Shown here in pieces: positions 41,885-53,496 of a stretch of DNA of 64,000 nucleotides. The notes under the pieces are model-generated. The model was not told where the DNA came from. It saw only the letters and a program-made list of their open reading frames with translations, and ran no database searches. The position numbers and the translations under genes are program-made. Source of the DNA: Symbiodinium microadriaticum (Eukaryota; Sar; Dinophyceae; Suessiales; Symbiodiniaceae); NCBI GenBank assembly GCA_001939145.1, contig LSRX01001139.1, positions 71,989 to 135,988 on the forward strand, written 5' to 3'. Numbering within the stretch: the first letter of the stretch is position 1; every line of letters begins with the position of its first letter.

Positions 41885-42055
41885 TGATGGGGCAAGCGAA
41901 GAAGAAACAAGCCAGAATGCCACAATGCCGGCCCAGAAGCCAAGAAGCCAGAAAGCCAGAAAGCCACAAAGCCGGAGAAGCCAGAAAGCTAGAAGCCACA
42001 AAGTAAGGGGCCGAAAAGCCAAAACACGGCTCCGAAAGCAAGAAGCCAGAAGCCT
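41885..42055 (+). repeat. Degenerate AGAAGCCAGAAAGCC minisatellite
   Basis: Repeated AGCCAGAAAGCC/AGAAGCCA words with a unit of about 8-9 bases, increasingly diverged toward 42055. On the minus strand this gives an irregular Leu/Ala/Phe/Trp-rich frame that is not a gene. Confidence 0.7.
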
Positions 42056-45000
42056 TTGACTTGGCTCTTATTCTTTGAATTAATCCTTTGTTGAAAGAAA
42101 GATCTCGATTTGTTTAACATAGTGTTTGCTGATCCTCCAAAACTCAATCATTTAAGAGAGAAGCCGAAGCTCTCTGTGCGGACAGGAGTTTGTTGTTAAG
42201 AAGTCGAGGCTGCTGCAATGGCATCCAGTGCCGACTGCGCTGCTGAGGAATCACCTTGCGAGCTTTGCTTGGCAAGCAGGTACAAGCTGATTTGCACAGG
42301 CATGGCACGGAAACGGACCCACGGGGTGTCCTCAGATCGAAAAACGAAATCTGTTGAATTTGGACATTCATGGCCCGAGGTGGGCATTGCCTTTTCATGA
42401 AGCCGGCCCACATTTGGAATGTCCTCTCGCGGGTCCCCGATCTTGTGACAGATGTCGATCTCTCCGAAGCGTTCCAACCTGGAGCACAGCGTCTCCACTG
42501 TTCCAGTTATCCAAGTAACATGTCTGTGACTTCCGCAGCTTCTGGCTGGGTCTTCAAGGACAGCCGAGTCGTGCCAGAGTGGACACCATCCTCACGACAG
42601 TAGCCAAGCGACTTCAAACCTTGTACCTAGAATTCAGTTTGGGTATTGGCAGCACTGGGCACGCAGCTATGATTTCGATTGTGTCCCGCGCGGCCTTTGG
42701 AGCGGGGGTGTCTGGTGAAGAAGTAACAGCGGATAGGCTGTGGTCATACGTGCCCTCTCTGCATGTACATGTAAGGATTCCACCATCTCGGAGACATTCC
42801 CGGCAGCCCTGAGTCCGAACATGTACCAAACAATGCCGCAAAGATGCATCGCGAGGCGAACAGCAATCAAAGAGTCGCTTGCCGTGAGGTCCAGACGAGG
42901 TTTCCGGCAGTCACACGGCTTTCGGACTTGGATTAAACCTCTACGCTCGAATATCACGGCATCGGAAGAAGGTGAGGTACGGTGCCAATGCGTGAAGTCA
43001 GGGCAAGTGTTCCAGTCCGGATCCCCGGCTCCGAAGTGCTCCACCGCTCAAACGAAAGGAAGCTGCGACGAAATTCACGAAGAAGTCGATGCGCCAATCC
43101 CCTTGCGATCCACAAGTCTACAAACTTTCTGATGACTAGGCTTGCTGCATGATACCGGCACGAAAGGCAGCCAGGCCGGAAGGCTTCGAGAAGATGTGGC
43201 ATTTTGGAGTTTGCCACCCGCTTACTGAACAGCAGAGTCCGGAAAAAACGCATTGCAATTGATGCTTCCACATTTTGCAAGAGCGAAACACATAACAGCC
43301 CAGAAGATGCCGAGGGGACTGCTTAAGCAAAATCCTGGCAACAAGCTCCTCAGCTGTCTTGGTTCTCGATGGATTCGAGAAACGAGTCCGGCCATTAGGC
43401 CTAGACATAATTTCAAGCTCCTTCCAGCCTGTCCTGGACACAACTCTACAGAATGTACCAGCATGTACCACCTGCAAGTGTGATGCTAGAAGAAGCTGAC
43501 CCAGCCATAATAGTCACCTTACAGCGGGGAACCAGCAGTGCCATGTGAGGTCATTTTCAATTGAAGCAACCTCTCGACTGAGAGTTGTTTCACACAGTTC
43601 GGCGGGTGACAGAATAAAGCCTGCCGCGGTAGCCATAGGCTGTTCGACAGGAGGCAGCAGTCAGCTTGACTGTCGGTGTGGCGGAAGCGCTTCCACTCGT
43701 TCCATGAAAAACAGCTATCGCCGAAACTTCATCTTCGCTTCCAAGGCAGTGCACGTAGCCTCAGACTGACAATCTAAACTACTCGACATCCGAAACTAAA
43801 CTAATTTTTGAGGGCCCAGCGCAAGTGCGAAGCAAAGCTGGGAAACAAACTTCGCAGCCAGCAGCGGCCTGAGAAAGGGACGGGGGAGCAAAGATGTACC
43901 GAGGCCTAGAAGCCGACGGTTTGCCAGGCCAGGAATCTGAAATCAACATCAACAAGCAGACCTTCAAAACCATGTCATCTGCAGGCTTGCAACAAGCTAT
44001 TCACGAATTCCAGTTCGCAAGGTCGTGTTCCGTGCCAAACCCCAGATTGCAGGGTCACATTTTCAATGACGTTCCAGAGACCTATACATTTTCGGCGCCC
44101 CGTCTCGCGGCAAGCTAACCGTTTACGTGTAGGTGCGGACCGGACCGCAAGAAGCTACACGGGACTTCCCTTCTCGGAAAGCTGTCGGGGCATTCCTATC
44201 TGCAGAGTCTTGTTCTGCGGTTTCCGGAGTCGCACAGGAGCTCCTCTGGCCGCGGGGGACTCACACTGTAAATACCAGACAAGCTGTGATCACTCTTCAT
44301 TGTTTTGGGCCAGTGGGAGAGCACAGTGCCCTGAATTCAACAGTTAACATCCCGCCAGCGTCGCTGCCATAAAGATCGACTCTGAGAAGTAACATCCCAT
44401 GGCGAAACCATCCGCAATGCCAGGAAGGCGGCTGCAATGCTTTAAGCTGAGAAGCACCATCCCGTTCAGAATCAAATCCACATCTTTCCAACCCTCGTTT
44501 GCATCACGTTGTTGAAACTCGCACTCGGACAATCCAGGCAAGGTTTGAAGCCAAACTGGACACAGAAACAAGTGGCATTCATTTCAACTCCACCGTATCA
44601 CTGCTGACTTCCTCAGGACTTTGACCGTGTCATTCGTCCTACTGGTACCTTGCCCTTGCGCTTCGTGTCTCCTGCAAAGTTCATCCAGGCGCGCCTTTTG
44701 CAAAGCTTCTGCCGGAAGGGCAGCACGAAGTTCCCGCCAGTGCACACAATACTGGAGAGAGGATGTCCAAAACAAACACTGTTTGTAGGCATAAGTTTTA
44801 AACATAGCAGCACGGCGAACTCTGTTCACTTTCTTGTCCCGTGTCTTTATAGGACCGTAGTTCGACTCGAAATGGCAATGGCAGAAGCTAAAGCATTGCT
44901 GCTCATGTTTGATGATTGAGTTATTTCCTGTACTGCTTCCATTCGGCCTCAGCTGGCTGGCGAAACTTAAACCACTGTATATTGTATACTGCTGAAGCCC

Positions 45001-46857
45001 ACGCTGCAAGCAATGTCAACAATGATAACGACAAGAAAGAGCTGCAGCAGCACAGTTCCAATTGCCCTTTTCTGCACGTGGTTTCATGACGTCTTGAATG
45101 CGACGTAAGATTTCGTTGATTGCGCTTTGCATGGTGATGTAACATATCAAACATATAATGTGTTTCCTGGTGCGCATCCAGACCTGGCCTGGTTTTGGCC
45201 GCTCGCCGCAGGTGTTTCAGCATTATCCGCTTCAGCAACCTCTGAGAAGACCTTGACAGAATTTCAGAAATGTGCTGTTGAGGACGTGACATCAGGCATG
45301 CTCAGACATGCCTGCGCCGGCAAGAGCTAGTCCCACCGGAGAGAATGACCTGACACGGCTCAGGATTACGGGTTCACGTGAGCTCCAGGTCCTCGATTGA
45401 CAGCCAGTGTCTGAAAGTTTGGGGTAGATGGGGTAGTAATGAGAACTCTGCTATCTCTGCATGCGTTACATGCCTCTACGCTCGCATCTCTTGCACCGTT
45501 GGAGCGAACAGCTTGCACGAATGCTCTGAGTTGCACGAGCCGCGGACTTTTGCTGCAACATGTCTGAGCGGAGCTGTGGCCGGTGCCGTCAAGTCCTCTG
45601 AGCAGGTCCCCTTTAAAGAGCGGCTGTTGCAGCACTCAGTTCGCGTGTGGCAATGTCCTACACAATCCACCACAAGGAGTGAGTAGCGGCAGGCATGTCC
45701 TCGATGAGGATGACACTATCCAGCGCTGCCTGTCTACAGTCCACTTCTACGGAATATGACAGCTGAAAAGAGATGAACTTGCATATCTGACATCAACACT
45801 GGCAAATCTAAGTCGTGGCTGGATGTACCAACTCTGCGCACTGTGTAGTCGTGAATTGCCAGCTATTGAAGGCGAGCGGGGGTCGAGCAATGATGCAAAG
45901 ACAACACCGCTTAACGTCGCACGGGTACACGGTCCATGCTGCAAGCACCCTGTTGTCGGCTTCTGTGCCCGTTTGAAGTACAAGACTTCTTGTGCTGAGC
46001 CTCGCACGAGGACTCGTCGCAGGGCCTGTCCATGGGGAACTGTAAGGAGGACCTGAAAGCTGATCTGAGCATCTTCTTTCTGCGAGTACCAGCACTGTCT
46101 TCCTCATCTTGCTCTGCAAGCCAGGCTCTCAGCCTCCAGGACAGTCTTCGAGACCTTGCGGCCATGCATTCGGCGGCCTGGCCTTGCATGACCCTTGCAA
46201 ATTCTGAAAATGCAAGCAGCCGGCCGTGCCGGTGGGGTCTTGCTCCTTGGAAGACCTGCTGGAAGCGCAGCGCTCTTCAAGCTCGACTGCCAAGTGACCA
46301 CGCCGGTACAAGCCTCTTGCCGTAGATGAGCCGGCCTTTCAATAGAGACCACAGCCTGACTGGCATCCACAAAGATGATGGGCGTTCCCGGCAAAGGCCT
46401 CTAAAAACTGCATTTCCCTCAAACCCTGTTCAAGTTGGTGTCTGTGCTATGTTGAGATCTTCTTGTTTGTTGAAATATTCTTGTTGGTTGAATCGCGGTG
46501 TCTCGCATGTCCCAGGGAAGCCAGCGGTCACACTCAAACGTTCATGGCATTCGTTAAAGGCATGCACTTGGCCCCAGAGCAAGCATGAGCACCTACCAAT
46601 AGAACATGACCGCGCGGGAGAGAAGGAGGAAGGGATACATTGCGTGACGTCAGTCATAGGCTCTCGACCTGCACTTGCTCTTGGTTGCAGCGCCGAGGTG
46701 GCATTCAGGTTTCACTCAGATATTCGCAAAGCCATCATGGCATACTGGAAAGCTCGCTTTCGTGCCTCAGCCGCAGTCCGGACTCCTCGCGATGCGCGGT
46801 TGAAAATGGGGACGTGGCGCAAGTTTGTGCAAGTCACTTTGCAGCAACAGTGAACAT
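42056..46857. other. Unassigned stretch with scattered exon-like segments
   Basis: Several minus-strand pieces have good protein composition but no family I know: about 42410-42190 (DFVFRSEDTPWVRFRAMPVQ, then SLYLLAKQ), 44500-44380 (WKDVDLILNGMVLLSLKHC), 44760-44650 (HWRELRAALPAEALQKARLD, then ELCRRHEA) and 46213-46060 (FARVMQGQAAECMAARSRRL, then WRLRAWLAEQDEEDS). The last, just downstream of the ABC1 kinase exons, may be its carboxy-terminal exon. With introns unresolved I cannot join them. Confidence 0.35.
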
Positions 46858-48748
46858 TGCCGTCCTGGCGCTCCACGAGCGTTTCTTCCAGGAGCTTCCT
46901 GCCAGTGGCGGTGCGGGGCATCCTGGGCGCATGCACGATGGGAACGGGCAGACTCAGGCCTTTTAGGCTGCCACATTGAGGTGCAGGCAGCAGCCTCCGC
47001 AAAGCAAAGGGCGATGATGTTGTGTACCTGCTGTGTTCAACATAACCCTGGGACATGACAGCATCAAAACAGGAAACCAGACAGCACCGACTCTCATGAA
47101 ACATCGCAGCTGTCGCATGTTGAAGTCCGGATCGGCAGCGAAAGCTATTCCTTCCAGCCTTCTCTCTTGACAACCACATGTCACTGTCATGCAGGCCGAA
47201 CGCTTTCCATTGCTATCGAGTGGCGTCACGAAGGAACGCATCACAAGCACATAGTAAGACCTATGCATAAAGAGGCAAGAAAGGCTGCCGCGCGGAGTAA
47301 GTGCTCAGGTCTTCACGGCAGAGTGAAGTAGTAGCCTGCTGGACTTAAGCGAGGCTTGTTCTTGATAGCTCGGGCTTGAACTTGGAATCCGACGGAAGGC
47401 CAAGTTGCTCAGCTCCTCATACAGCCTCAGCTAACCGAAGCACTGTCAGCCTCAGCTTTCGCTTGGACCAAGGAATGAGCTGTCCAAAGGCACGTCGGCG
47501 GTCCACGCCCATGCCATCCTCAAGTCTTCCCGTCCGACTTTTTGCGGGAGTCACCAGGCTAAACACCAGGCCTGCACCAATCGTTTTGCATCTCCCTGCC
47601 CTCCCTGCAAAGCCTCCTCCAGTGCTGCGGCAAAGGGCCTGGCAGCGCCGGCCGCGGATGCGCGAAGCTCTTTGTTTTGACTTCCGACAGTGGGGGAAGC
47701 GAGGAAGGAATACTGCTCTTCGCCCGGTCGCTTCAAATCCTCGTCATCTTCTCGCTCGGAACTGAGAATTCCCATTCCTCGAAAGCACGGCCTCAAACAG
47801 CACACTTAAGAAGCGAAGAAAACACGTGACAAAGATGACAAAGATGAGGTTTCGGCACCAGTGCTTGGTAATCTTCCGCCAAAAGGCTGAGTATTGCGGA
47901 AGCCATGCTCTCCTGCACTCTGGTACGGTGGACCCCCGTGGCTGGACGTACCCAAGGCCTGATGAACCGCTGTCATCTGTGCCACCAAGCCGAAGTCGAT
48001 CAAGCCCAGACGCCCGTCGTCTAGAAGCATCCTGGGACTATCTCGAAAACTCAGACCCAGACTGTCGCCGAATCCCACAAAAGTGAACTCAACGTATTTG
48101 CCGAGACGCATGTTGCCCTCATGTGGGTCACAATGCACGAAACCGGCATCCATTAATTGCCTCTCGAGTTGGGATCAAGCGTTTGGCTTGCTTATGCTTG
48201 CATGTGATTGCATGGTCTCCAGCTCCAAACAGGCAAGGATGGCAATGACAGGCACGGCCTCAGCGGCACTCAGAAATTTGCAATCTAGACACGTCGGTCA
48301 CCTAACGTCGCTGCGAGCTCGCACAGGCAGGAACCCTGCAAGGTTCACCAGGCGCAGCTTCTCTTGTGCACTCAAGTCTCGAGGCTTGCGACCATGCAAC
48401 CATGTGGTTGTCAGCACCTCGCGCACATCTGCCACATGACATCTACCACTGCTCAGATCCTGTCTCTCTCAAGGCGGCTGCCCGAGTACTTGTCCGGGAC
48501 CAAACAACCTGCACCCTAAGAGTAGTGACTTGTCAGGGTCTGCACTTCCGTTTGATGCATGCCGGGGAAGGCTGCCTGCCTCAGGCACGACCACGTCAGG
48601 ACATTTTTCGCCATAAAGACTCTGAAATAGTTCACTATGCCTGGCCTGGCAGACGGTGGGAACTATGCCTTACCGCTTACAAGCACCGGTGTGGTGCCTC
48701 TTGCACAAAATCAAGCTCGGCAAAAAGCCCATCTCCGACCTCGTCCAA
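46858..48748 (-). CDS. ABC1/UbiB (AarF)-family atypical kinase, multi-exon host gene
   Basis: Exons in sense order: 48748-48695 (LDEVGDGLFAELDFVQEA), about 48420-48335 (VLTTTWLHGRKPRDLSAQEK), 48160-48102 (QLMDAGFVHCDPHEGNMRL), 48020-47959 (DDGRLGLIDFGLVAQMTAVH), 47912 to about 47860 (ESMASAILSLLAEDYQAL), about 47655-47570 (PFAAALEEALQGGQGDAKRL), 47260-47225 (YYVLVMRSFVT), 47158 to about 47120 (LEGIAFAADPDFNM) and about 46922-46858 (ATGRKLLEETLVERQDGN). HCDPHEGN is the catalytic loop and LIDFG the metal-binding DFG. The signature ELDFVQEA also fits. Members act in mitochondria or plastids, often in ubiquinone or plastoquinone metabolism. The amino end with the KxGQ and ATP-lysine motifs is missing and may lie beyond the copia-like element that starts at 49.38 kb. 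No decay is seen. Confidence 0.85.
47159..47224 (-). other. Intron, GC-AG, ABC1 kinase gene
   Basis: Donor GTGAC|GC, acceptor GAGAAG|GCTGG, 66 bases. It restores SFVTLEGIAFAADPDF, a conserved block of the family. Confidence 0.7.
47913..47958 (-). other. Very short intron, GC-AG, ABC1 kinase gene
   Basis: Donor CATCAG|GC, acceptor GTGCAG|GAG, only 46 bases, phase 0. It joins MTAVHQ to ESMASAILSLL as expected for the family. Confidence 0.62.
48021..48101 (-). other. Intron, GC-AG, between catalytic loop and DFG
   Basis: Donor CTCG|GC, acceptor TCTAG|AC, 81 bases. It gives PHEGNMRLDDGRLGLIDFG in frame, with the normal family spacing. Confidence 0.68.
48161..48334 (-). other. Intron, GT-AG, ABC1 kinase gene
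   Basis: Donor GCAGG|GT, acceptor CGAGAG|G, 174 bases, joining LVNLAG to QLMDAGFVHCD. This is the only inferred intron with the standard GT start; the donor choice rests on reading frame alone. Confidence 0.5.
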
Positions 48749-49379
48749 GACCGACCTTGAGATGCACGGCGACGTCACAAACACCATCACTCAGAGCTTT
48801 ATCCCTCTTTTTGCCGAACTCAAGCACCTCTGTGTCAAAGCTTGGGTTCAGGTTCTGCCTAGTCTGGGGGGCATACTGAGCGATCTCAGAACTCCTCGTA
48901 GCACCGAGTACTGCCTTAGCACCAAGATGCTCGGAGCTCGGACGGGTCAGTTGACATGATTGGCATGACTGCAAGAGCTTCAGCTTTCCTGTCACGAGTG
49001 CTCTCCATGTCTTGCGGATATCACCGGGGTTGCGCGCTTGGGGTCTATAGCAGTACCAACCAAGGCTTGGGGTGGCCTTGAATTGCGAAGTCAGAAAAAG
49101 AATAACATCCGAATGCTGGAAAACTAAGCTGCAATTACGACTTTGACAATACGGTGACATGCCGCAGAATCCATGAGACATGTCAACATGACAACTCCTG
49201 AAGGAAACACTGAAGTCTACTGTTCTCGTTACCGAATGTCCGATACTTCTCGTGGTTTCTGCCCTATTGCCTGTGCTTCTGTACTGGGCTAACCTAGGCT
49301 GGCTCCTTGCATACCTTTCGAGGTGTTCTGGGACCGCCTGATGCAGGCACAACGAAGGCACACAATCGCACATCTTGTT
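48749..49379. other. Upstream part of the kinase gene or spacer
   Basis: A minus-strand open segment at 48890-48810 (SEIAQYAPQTRQNLNPSFDT) could be a further kinase exon but is not diagnostic. The rest may include the 3' end or LTR of the copia-like element; no repeat of it was found at the other end. Confidence 0.3.
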
Positions 49380-50537
49380 TTAAATCCTAGACCCTAGGCC
49401 CTCGGACAGGAACTTGCGATGGGCGCATCTTTTCGCCTTTGAAGTGCACGGTGGGTCCACGATTTTCGTGAAACCGTTAGCGCGTTGTTCGTCTGTTTTG
49501 CAGTAAACAATTGACACTCTAGGTTCTGCAAGGCGTTCACAGACTGACGAGACGTTGACTCTATGCACCCTAGATGCATGACGAAGTTTCGCAGTGTATC
49601 CCGTCTTCAACACAGCGAGAAGAGTGCTGTTGTCCTGTTGGTACAGAACAGGCACCTCTACTCCGAGAATGTCTTCAAGGATCGCTTGGAGACATTCGAT
49701 TTCAGCGAACATCGCCGTAGCAAGGGCAATGAGCTCTGCTTCAGTCGTCGACCGTGCAGTGGAGGTCTGTTTCTTTGACATCCAATGTACTGGGTACATG
49801 CACGCTCCAGTGCGGATCATGACAATGATTCCGGATGTAGACTTAGCCGTGTGAGGACAGGCTGCAAAGTCCGCATCTGTGTAGACTTCTAGCGTCCACT
49901 CTGTCTCGGTCTGAGAAACTGATCCTTGAGGTGTCAAGTGATTGCTGTGGTGAAGGTATGACATGAGCCTGAGCAGCTGACGATCCTCAAACTTCGTCCA
50001 CTTACTGACTCGGGATGCCAGACGAGTGACGATGAAGTAAATGTCTGGACGTGCTAAGCGGCTAAGCCATAGAGCTCGCATAAGCACACGAGATGCCGCG
50101 CTGTGAAGTTCTCCTTCGGATTCAAGCTCGGAATCTGTGGCTTGGTTCTCGGGAATTGCTGGTGACGGTACTCGCCTGAGCTTGTCTGGCGAGATTCCAG
50201 CGATCTCACAGTAGAACTCTATCAGCTGAGCAGCATAACTTCTCATGTCAAACTCACACGTTGCAGAAAAATCATCTTTGGTAAAACTGTGGTGCCTACC
50301 AAGAATCCTACAACCCTCTTCACCCGGACCTACGTAGACTTCTGGGTCGAGTTTTACCCTAGTCCTCAGAGCGTGCCAGAACTGCTGGTGCAGTTCGGTC
50401 GGGCCGCTTAAGGTGAGGTCGTCTACATAGACGTTGAGCAACAAGGTCTTTCCCTTCCAACAGAAGATCCAGTTCGAGGGATATTCTGGGCATTCCGTGC
50501 CACCCAGTTCGCGCAGGTGTTGCTCCAAAAAGAGCTG
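49380..50537 (-). CDS. Copia-like RT carboxy part and RNase H
   Basis: Opens right after an in-frame TGA at 50540-50538 that interrupts the reverse transcriptase. Residue numbers count from 50528. LNVYVDDLTLSG (32-42) holds the YVDD catalytic box, intact here. RNase H follows with Asp218 (EVYTDADFA), Glu263 or Glu265 (STTEAELIAL) and Asp299 (LYQQDNSTLL), then GYTAKLRHASRVHRV and DEQRANGFTK, the usual copia carboxy end. It copies element RNA to DNA and removes the RNA. It ends at a stop at 49380. Confidence 0.88.
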   Translation of the reverse strand, partial: QLFLEQHLRELGGTECPEYPSNWIFCWKGKTLLLNVYVDDLTLSGPTELHQQFWHALRTRVKLDPEVYVGPGEEGCRILGRHHSFTKDDFSATCEFDMRSYAAQLIEFYCEIAGISPDKLRRVPSPAIPENQATDSELESEGELHSAASRVLMRALWLSRLARPDIYFIVTRLASRVSKWTKFEDRQLLRLMSYLHHSNHLTPQGSVSQTETEWTLEVYTDADFAACPHTAKSTSGIIVMIRTGACMYPVHWMSKKQTSTARSTTEAELIALATAMFAEIECLQAILEDILGVEVPVLYQQDNSTLLAVLKTGYTAKLRHASRVHRVNVSSVCERLAEPRVSIVYCKTDEQRANGFTKIVDPPCTSKAKRCAHRKFLSEGLGSRI

Positions 50538-50540
50538 TCA

Positions 50541-51463
50541 CCTTCGCCCCGATTCGGGGTGTCCATACAGTGATTTGAGCAGCCGAACAACGAGCTTGGC
50601 CCTGCTGGGAACCTTTGGTGCCATGAAGACAGCCAAAGCTCTGGTGGAATCACAACCCACGTGCCCTCACCAATGGAGGCCTGGAGGTAGGCCTGTACGC
50701 AGTCGGAACAAGAGGTAGCATGTCCGGGTCTCAGGCCGTAGAACAGTGTTACCCCCAAACCGACTAGGCCGGTAGGTGTTGTTGACGTGTCTTCGAAGTA
50801 AACTTGGTGGCCGCTGGCGTCGGTCACGTAGTCCCCCCTTTTGACTATCCGTCTCTTGTAGCGGTGGTGTTGTGGTCCGAGTTCAAAGTGCTTTATTCCA
50901 CACAGCGTGAGCAATTCCGCGACTTTTATTTTCTGACCAGTTTCTCGGGATTCCTTCTTCAGTTGCCATAAAGGCTGCACACTGTCGTCGTCCCAAGTCT
51001 GGTTGTTACGGAGACCTTCGGCTTCCTTTTGTACAGAGCTGACGCCTTGTACGTCTTTGAGCCATTCGCTCCTGCTAAGGTTTTTCGTAACAAGCGCGTT
51101 TGTCGCACACATCGCGGGGACACTGCGGTAGAACTTTTCGGGAAAGTAGGACTCAATCACAAGGTTTGCGAAGTTTGCAGTGCACTCGAAAGCGGATCCG
51201 ATGTGCTGGTCTTCGACTTCGGCTTGCCTGTCGCACTCGAGGTCATGCTGGCCAAACAACTGCAGAATGCGAAGTGAGGTGGTTGAAACGGCCCAACGTT
51301 GCAATCCCGAATGTCCCTTATCTCTCAAAGGACCTCGGAAGCAAGACCGAAACAAATGGAAACCCCCCTCAAACTGGTTCCACTCTGATGTGTTCCATAC
51401 TTCGTCATTCGCTGGCCATACAAAAGACACGTGACCGCCATCGGATAAGACCTTTTCTGCCAC
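50541..51463 (-). CDS. Copia-like reverse transcriptase, amino part
   Basis: TKNLSRSEWLKDVQGVSSVQ starts the RT region (W-x-x-A/V-x-x-x-E helix). It continues with GPQHHRYKRRIVKRGDYVTD, and SDCVQAYLQA carries the first catalytic Asp, followed by WVVIPPELWLSSW. After about 50600 the frame changes: the reading that continues into RLLKSLYGHPESGRR is one base off. It then meets the TGA at 50540. The first 130 codons of the frame look like linker, or another frame misread, and carry no domain. Confidence 0.8.
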
Positions 51464-51654
51464 ATGGAGTGCATGCTGATGACTTCGCTGGCTTTGGATT
51501 TCCGCCTGTTGCTTCGGGCTTTGCCTTGAGAACCGTGTTTATTCGCAAAGGCGGGCTTCGAGGAAAGCGAAGGCAGATTAAACCAAACATGTGCGCCAGG
51601 ACGAAGTTGACCCTCAATCTGAAGCACATGATCCGAATTGGACAAATCAACCGC

Positions 51655-53496
51655 TCACTCTCCGATGCGAAGGCAATCAACATCGTGAGCATGTGCAGCC
51701 AATCCTAATTCATCAGAACCGCCACAACTATACTCAACCAATTGCTTGGGATTCCTGCGTGATCCAGGTGCTCGGCGGATCTCGCGATCACGGCTGAGGA
51801 ACTCGCTGTTTGGAGATAACCGGAGGTCAATGTTGACAGCTGCGGGCTCATCTTCGGCTTCAGAGGGGACATACAAGCTATAATCGACGTCATCATCGTC
51901 ACCGGGCTCCGCATCCCGGTAATCATGTAATGATGGGGTGTGCTCTGAAACGGCGGCATCAGGCCCTTCAGCATCGCTAGGTTCGCCATCGTAGGGCTTT
52001 GGTTCGGGGTCAATGATTTCATCCTCTACTTCGTCGGGACGTGGAAGCTCCAACAGTCCCTTATCCTCGACCCTAGCCTCTGCAGCTTTGTCTGCGCGGA
52101 CTAGCCCATCAAAACGAACCTTGCAAATGGGGGTGTGTCGTCTCGAATCAAATGTGCAACCCTTGCACCCGGGAGTAGGACCATACTTGATGATTCTACC
52201 CAGTGTGACGTATCGCTGCCGCTCAGCAGGTACAGAGTCAACGCTAAGTGGGGAAAATGGGATTTCTAACCCCTTCAGTTCCGGGCACTTGGGATCGGAG
52301 AAACCCTCAAGAGCTTGCTCGAAAGCTTGTCGCATGGGGAAAACTGGCTCACCCTCTGGAACCCAAAGCTCCTCAGTTGGAACACTGATTGCTAATGCAT
52401 ACGATGCGCTCTCAGTCTTTATTACCTTTTGGTAATCAAGAACCTGATACACACCCTTAAACGATCCAGGGCCGGAGTCAAGCCTCCATCCAGCGAAAAG
52501 CGCTGGCGCAGCTGATGGCTCGTACTTTGCACGACTCTTGGGATCAGTCCGATAGAACACGAGTTGACCCAACAACAACTGGCGACCAGAGAACTCGGAA
52601 CCAACCGCAGCTATGTATCGGGTGTGTTCAGAACCTTTCAAGGTGTGTTTCAAGTTCAACACGAACGCTGCATAAGCGCAACTGTGAACCCACAATCCCG
52701 GTCTAATCTGAAAACCGCTCTGGAGATGAACAGCTCTTGTCACTTCCTCGATGGTGCGAATGTCGCGTTCGAGGTTGCTGTTGTGGGGCCATTTGTTGGG
52801 CAGAGTCGGCTCAGGGATCCAAGACATTTGGTTGCATGCGCTCTCAAGCTCTTTAGCATTATCTGACTTGAATACCACTGTTGGCCCTTTATCCGCATGG
52901 CTCCCAACAAACTGCAAGAGGCAAAGAACAATGTTTTCCGTTAACTTTCGGAAAAACGGAAATGCCCTGACGTAACCCGTGTGTTCATCCCTCACAACCA
53001 GGACTGTGGACTCTTTCTCGTCTTTTGACGACTTAGTTATGACAACAAGATCGGCGGCAACACGATCGCCGAACGCTTCTGTTTCCGCCAGCCCACCCCA
53101 CATGCGAGCCTGCACGCATATGCGGCAGTAGGGGTTCTTGGGGAAGTGCCCAAGACGGTGGCTGACGCTCGAAGCTTCCTTGATCAATCTGGCCGCTTTG
53201 CCGTCTGGCGCCTCGTCGTCAATGATCTCTCTCGCCTCGGCCTTACCTTCAACCGGCGGCTCAAACAGATCTTCAAACTCGGAAGGTGCAGGCTCATGAG
53301 ATGAAGATGCTGCTAATCCTAACCTCCGATCGGCAATGGTGCCGAAGCTGATCGATTCCCGAAATATCGGGACATTCCCCTCAACCCGATGTGCGAATGA
53401 GGCTCCAGTCGCGTCGTACTGAACGCAATCCGAGGACTGAAGGAAGCAAGGCAGTTCGCCGGGGAGCCATAGGAAAGGCCTTTGACCTTCATTCAC
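51655..53496 (-). CDS. Copia-like integrase with acidic linker
   Basis: 613 codons. HHCC zinc domain: His113, His117, Cys124, Cys127 (SHRLGHFPKNPYCRIC). Catalytic core: Asp149 (VAADLVV), Asp212 (FKSDNAKE) and Glu243 (NSNLERDIRT), the DDE triad. It then has a beta-rich part with YRTDPKSRAKYEPSAAPALF and an acidic tail (residues about 500-560, rich in Asp, Glu and Pro). It would insert the cDNA into the genome. It begins with GTG in this frame: a two-base TG insertion at about 53491-53496 separates it from the protease frame, so it was once one polyprotein. Confidence 0.88.
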   Translation of the reverse strand: MNEGQRPFLWLPGELPCFLQSSDCVQYDATGASFAHRVEGNVPIFRESISFGTIADRRLGLAASSSHEPAPSEFEDLFEPPVEGKAEAREIIDDEAPDGKAARLIKEASSVSHRLGHFPKNPYCRICVQARMWGGLAETEAFGDRVAADLVVITKSSKDEKESTVLVVRDEHTGYVRAFPFFRKLTENIVLCLLQFVGSHADKGPTVVFKSDNAKELESACNQMSWIPEPTLPNKWPHNSNLERDIRTIEEVTRAVHLQSGFQIRPGLWVHSCAYAAFVLNLKHTLKGSEHTRYIAAVGSEFSGRQLLLGQLVFYRTDPKSRAKYEPSAAPALFAGWRLDSGPGSFKGVYQVLDYQKVIKTESASYALAISVPTEELWVPEGEPVFPMRQAFEQALEGFSDPKCPELKGLEIPFSPLSVDSVPAERQRYVTLGRIIKYGPTPGCKGCTFDSRRHTPICKVRFDGLVRADKAAEARVEDKGLLELPRPDEVEDEIIDPEPKPYDGEPSDAEGPDAAVSEHTPSLHDYRDAEPGDDDDVDYSLYVPSEAEDEPAAVNIDLRLSPNSEFLSRDREIRRAPGSRRNPKQLVEYSCGGSDELGLAAHAHDVDCLRIGE

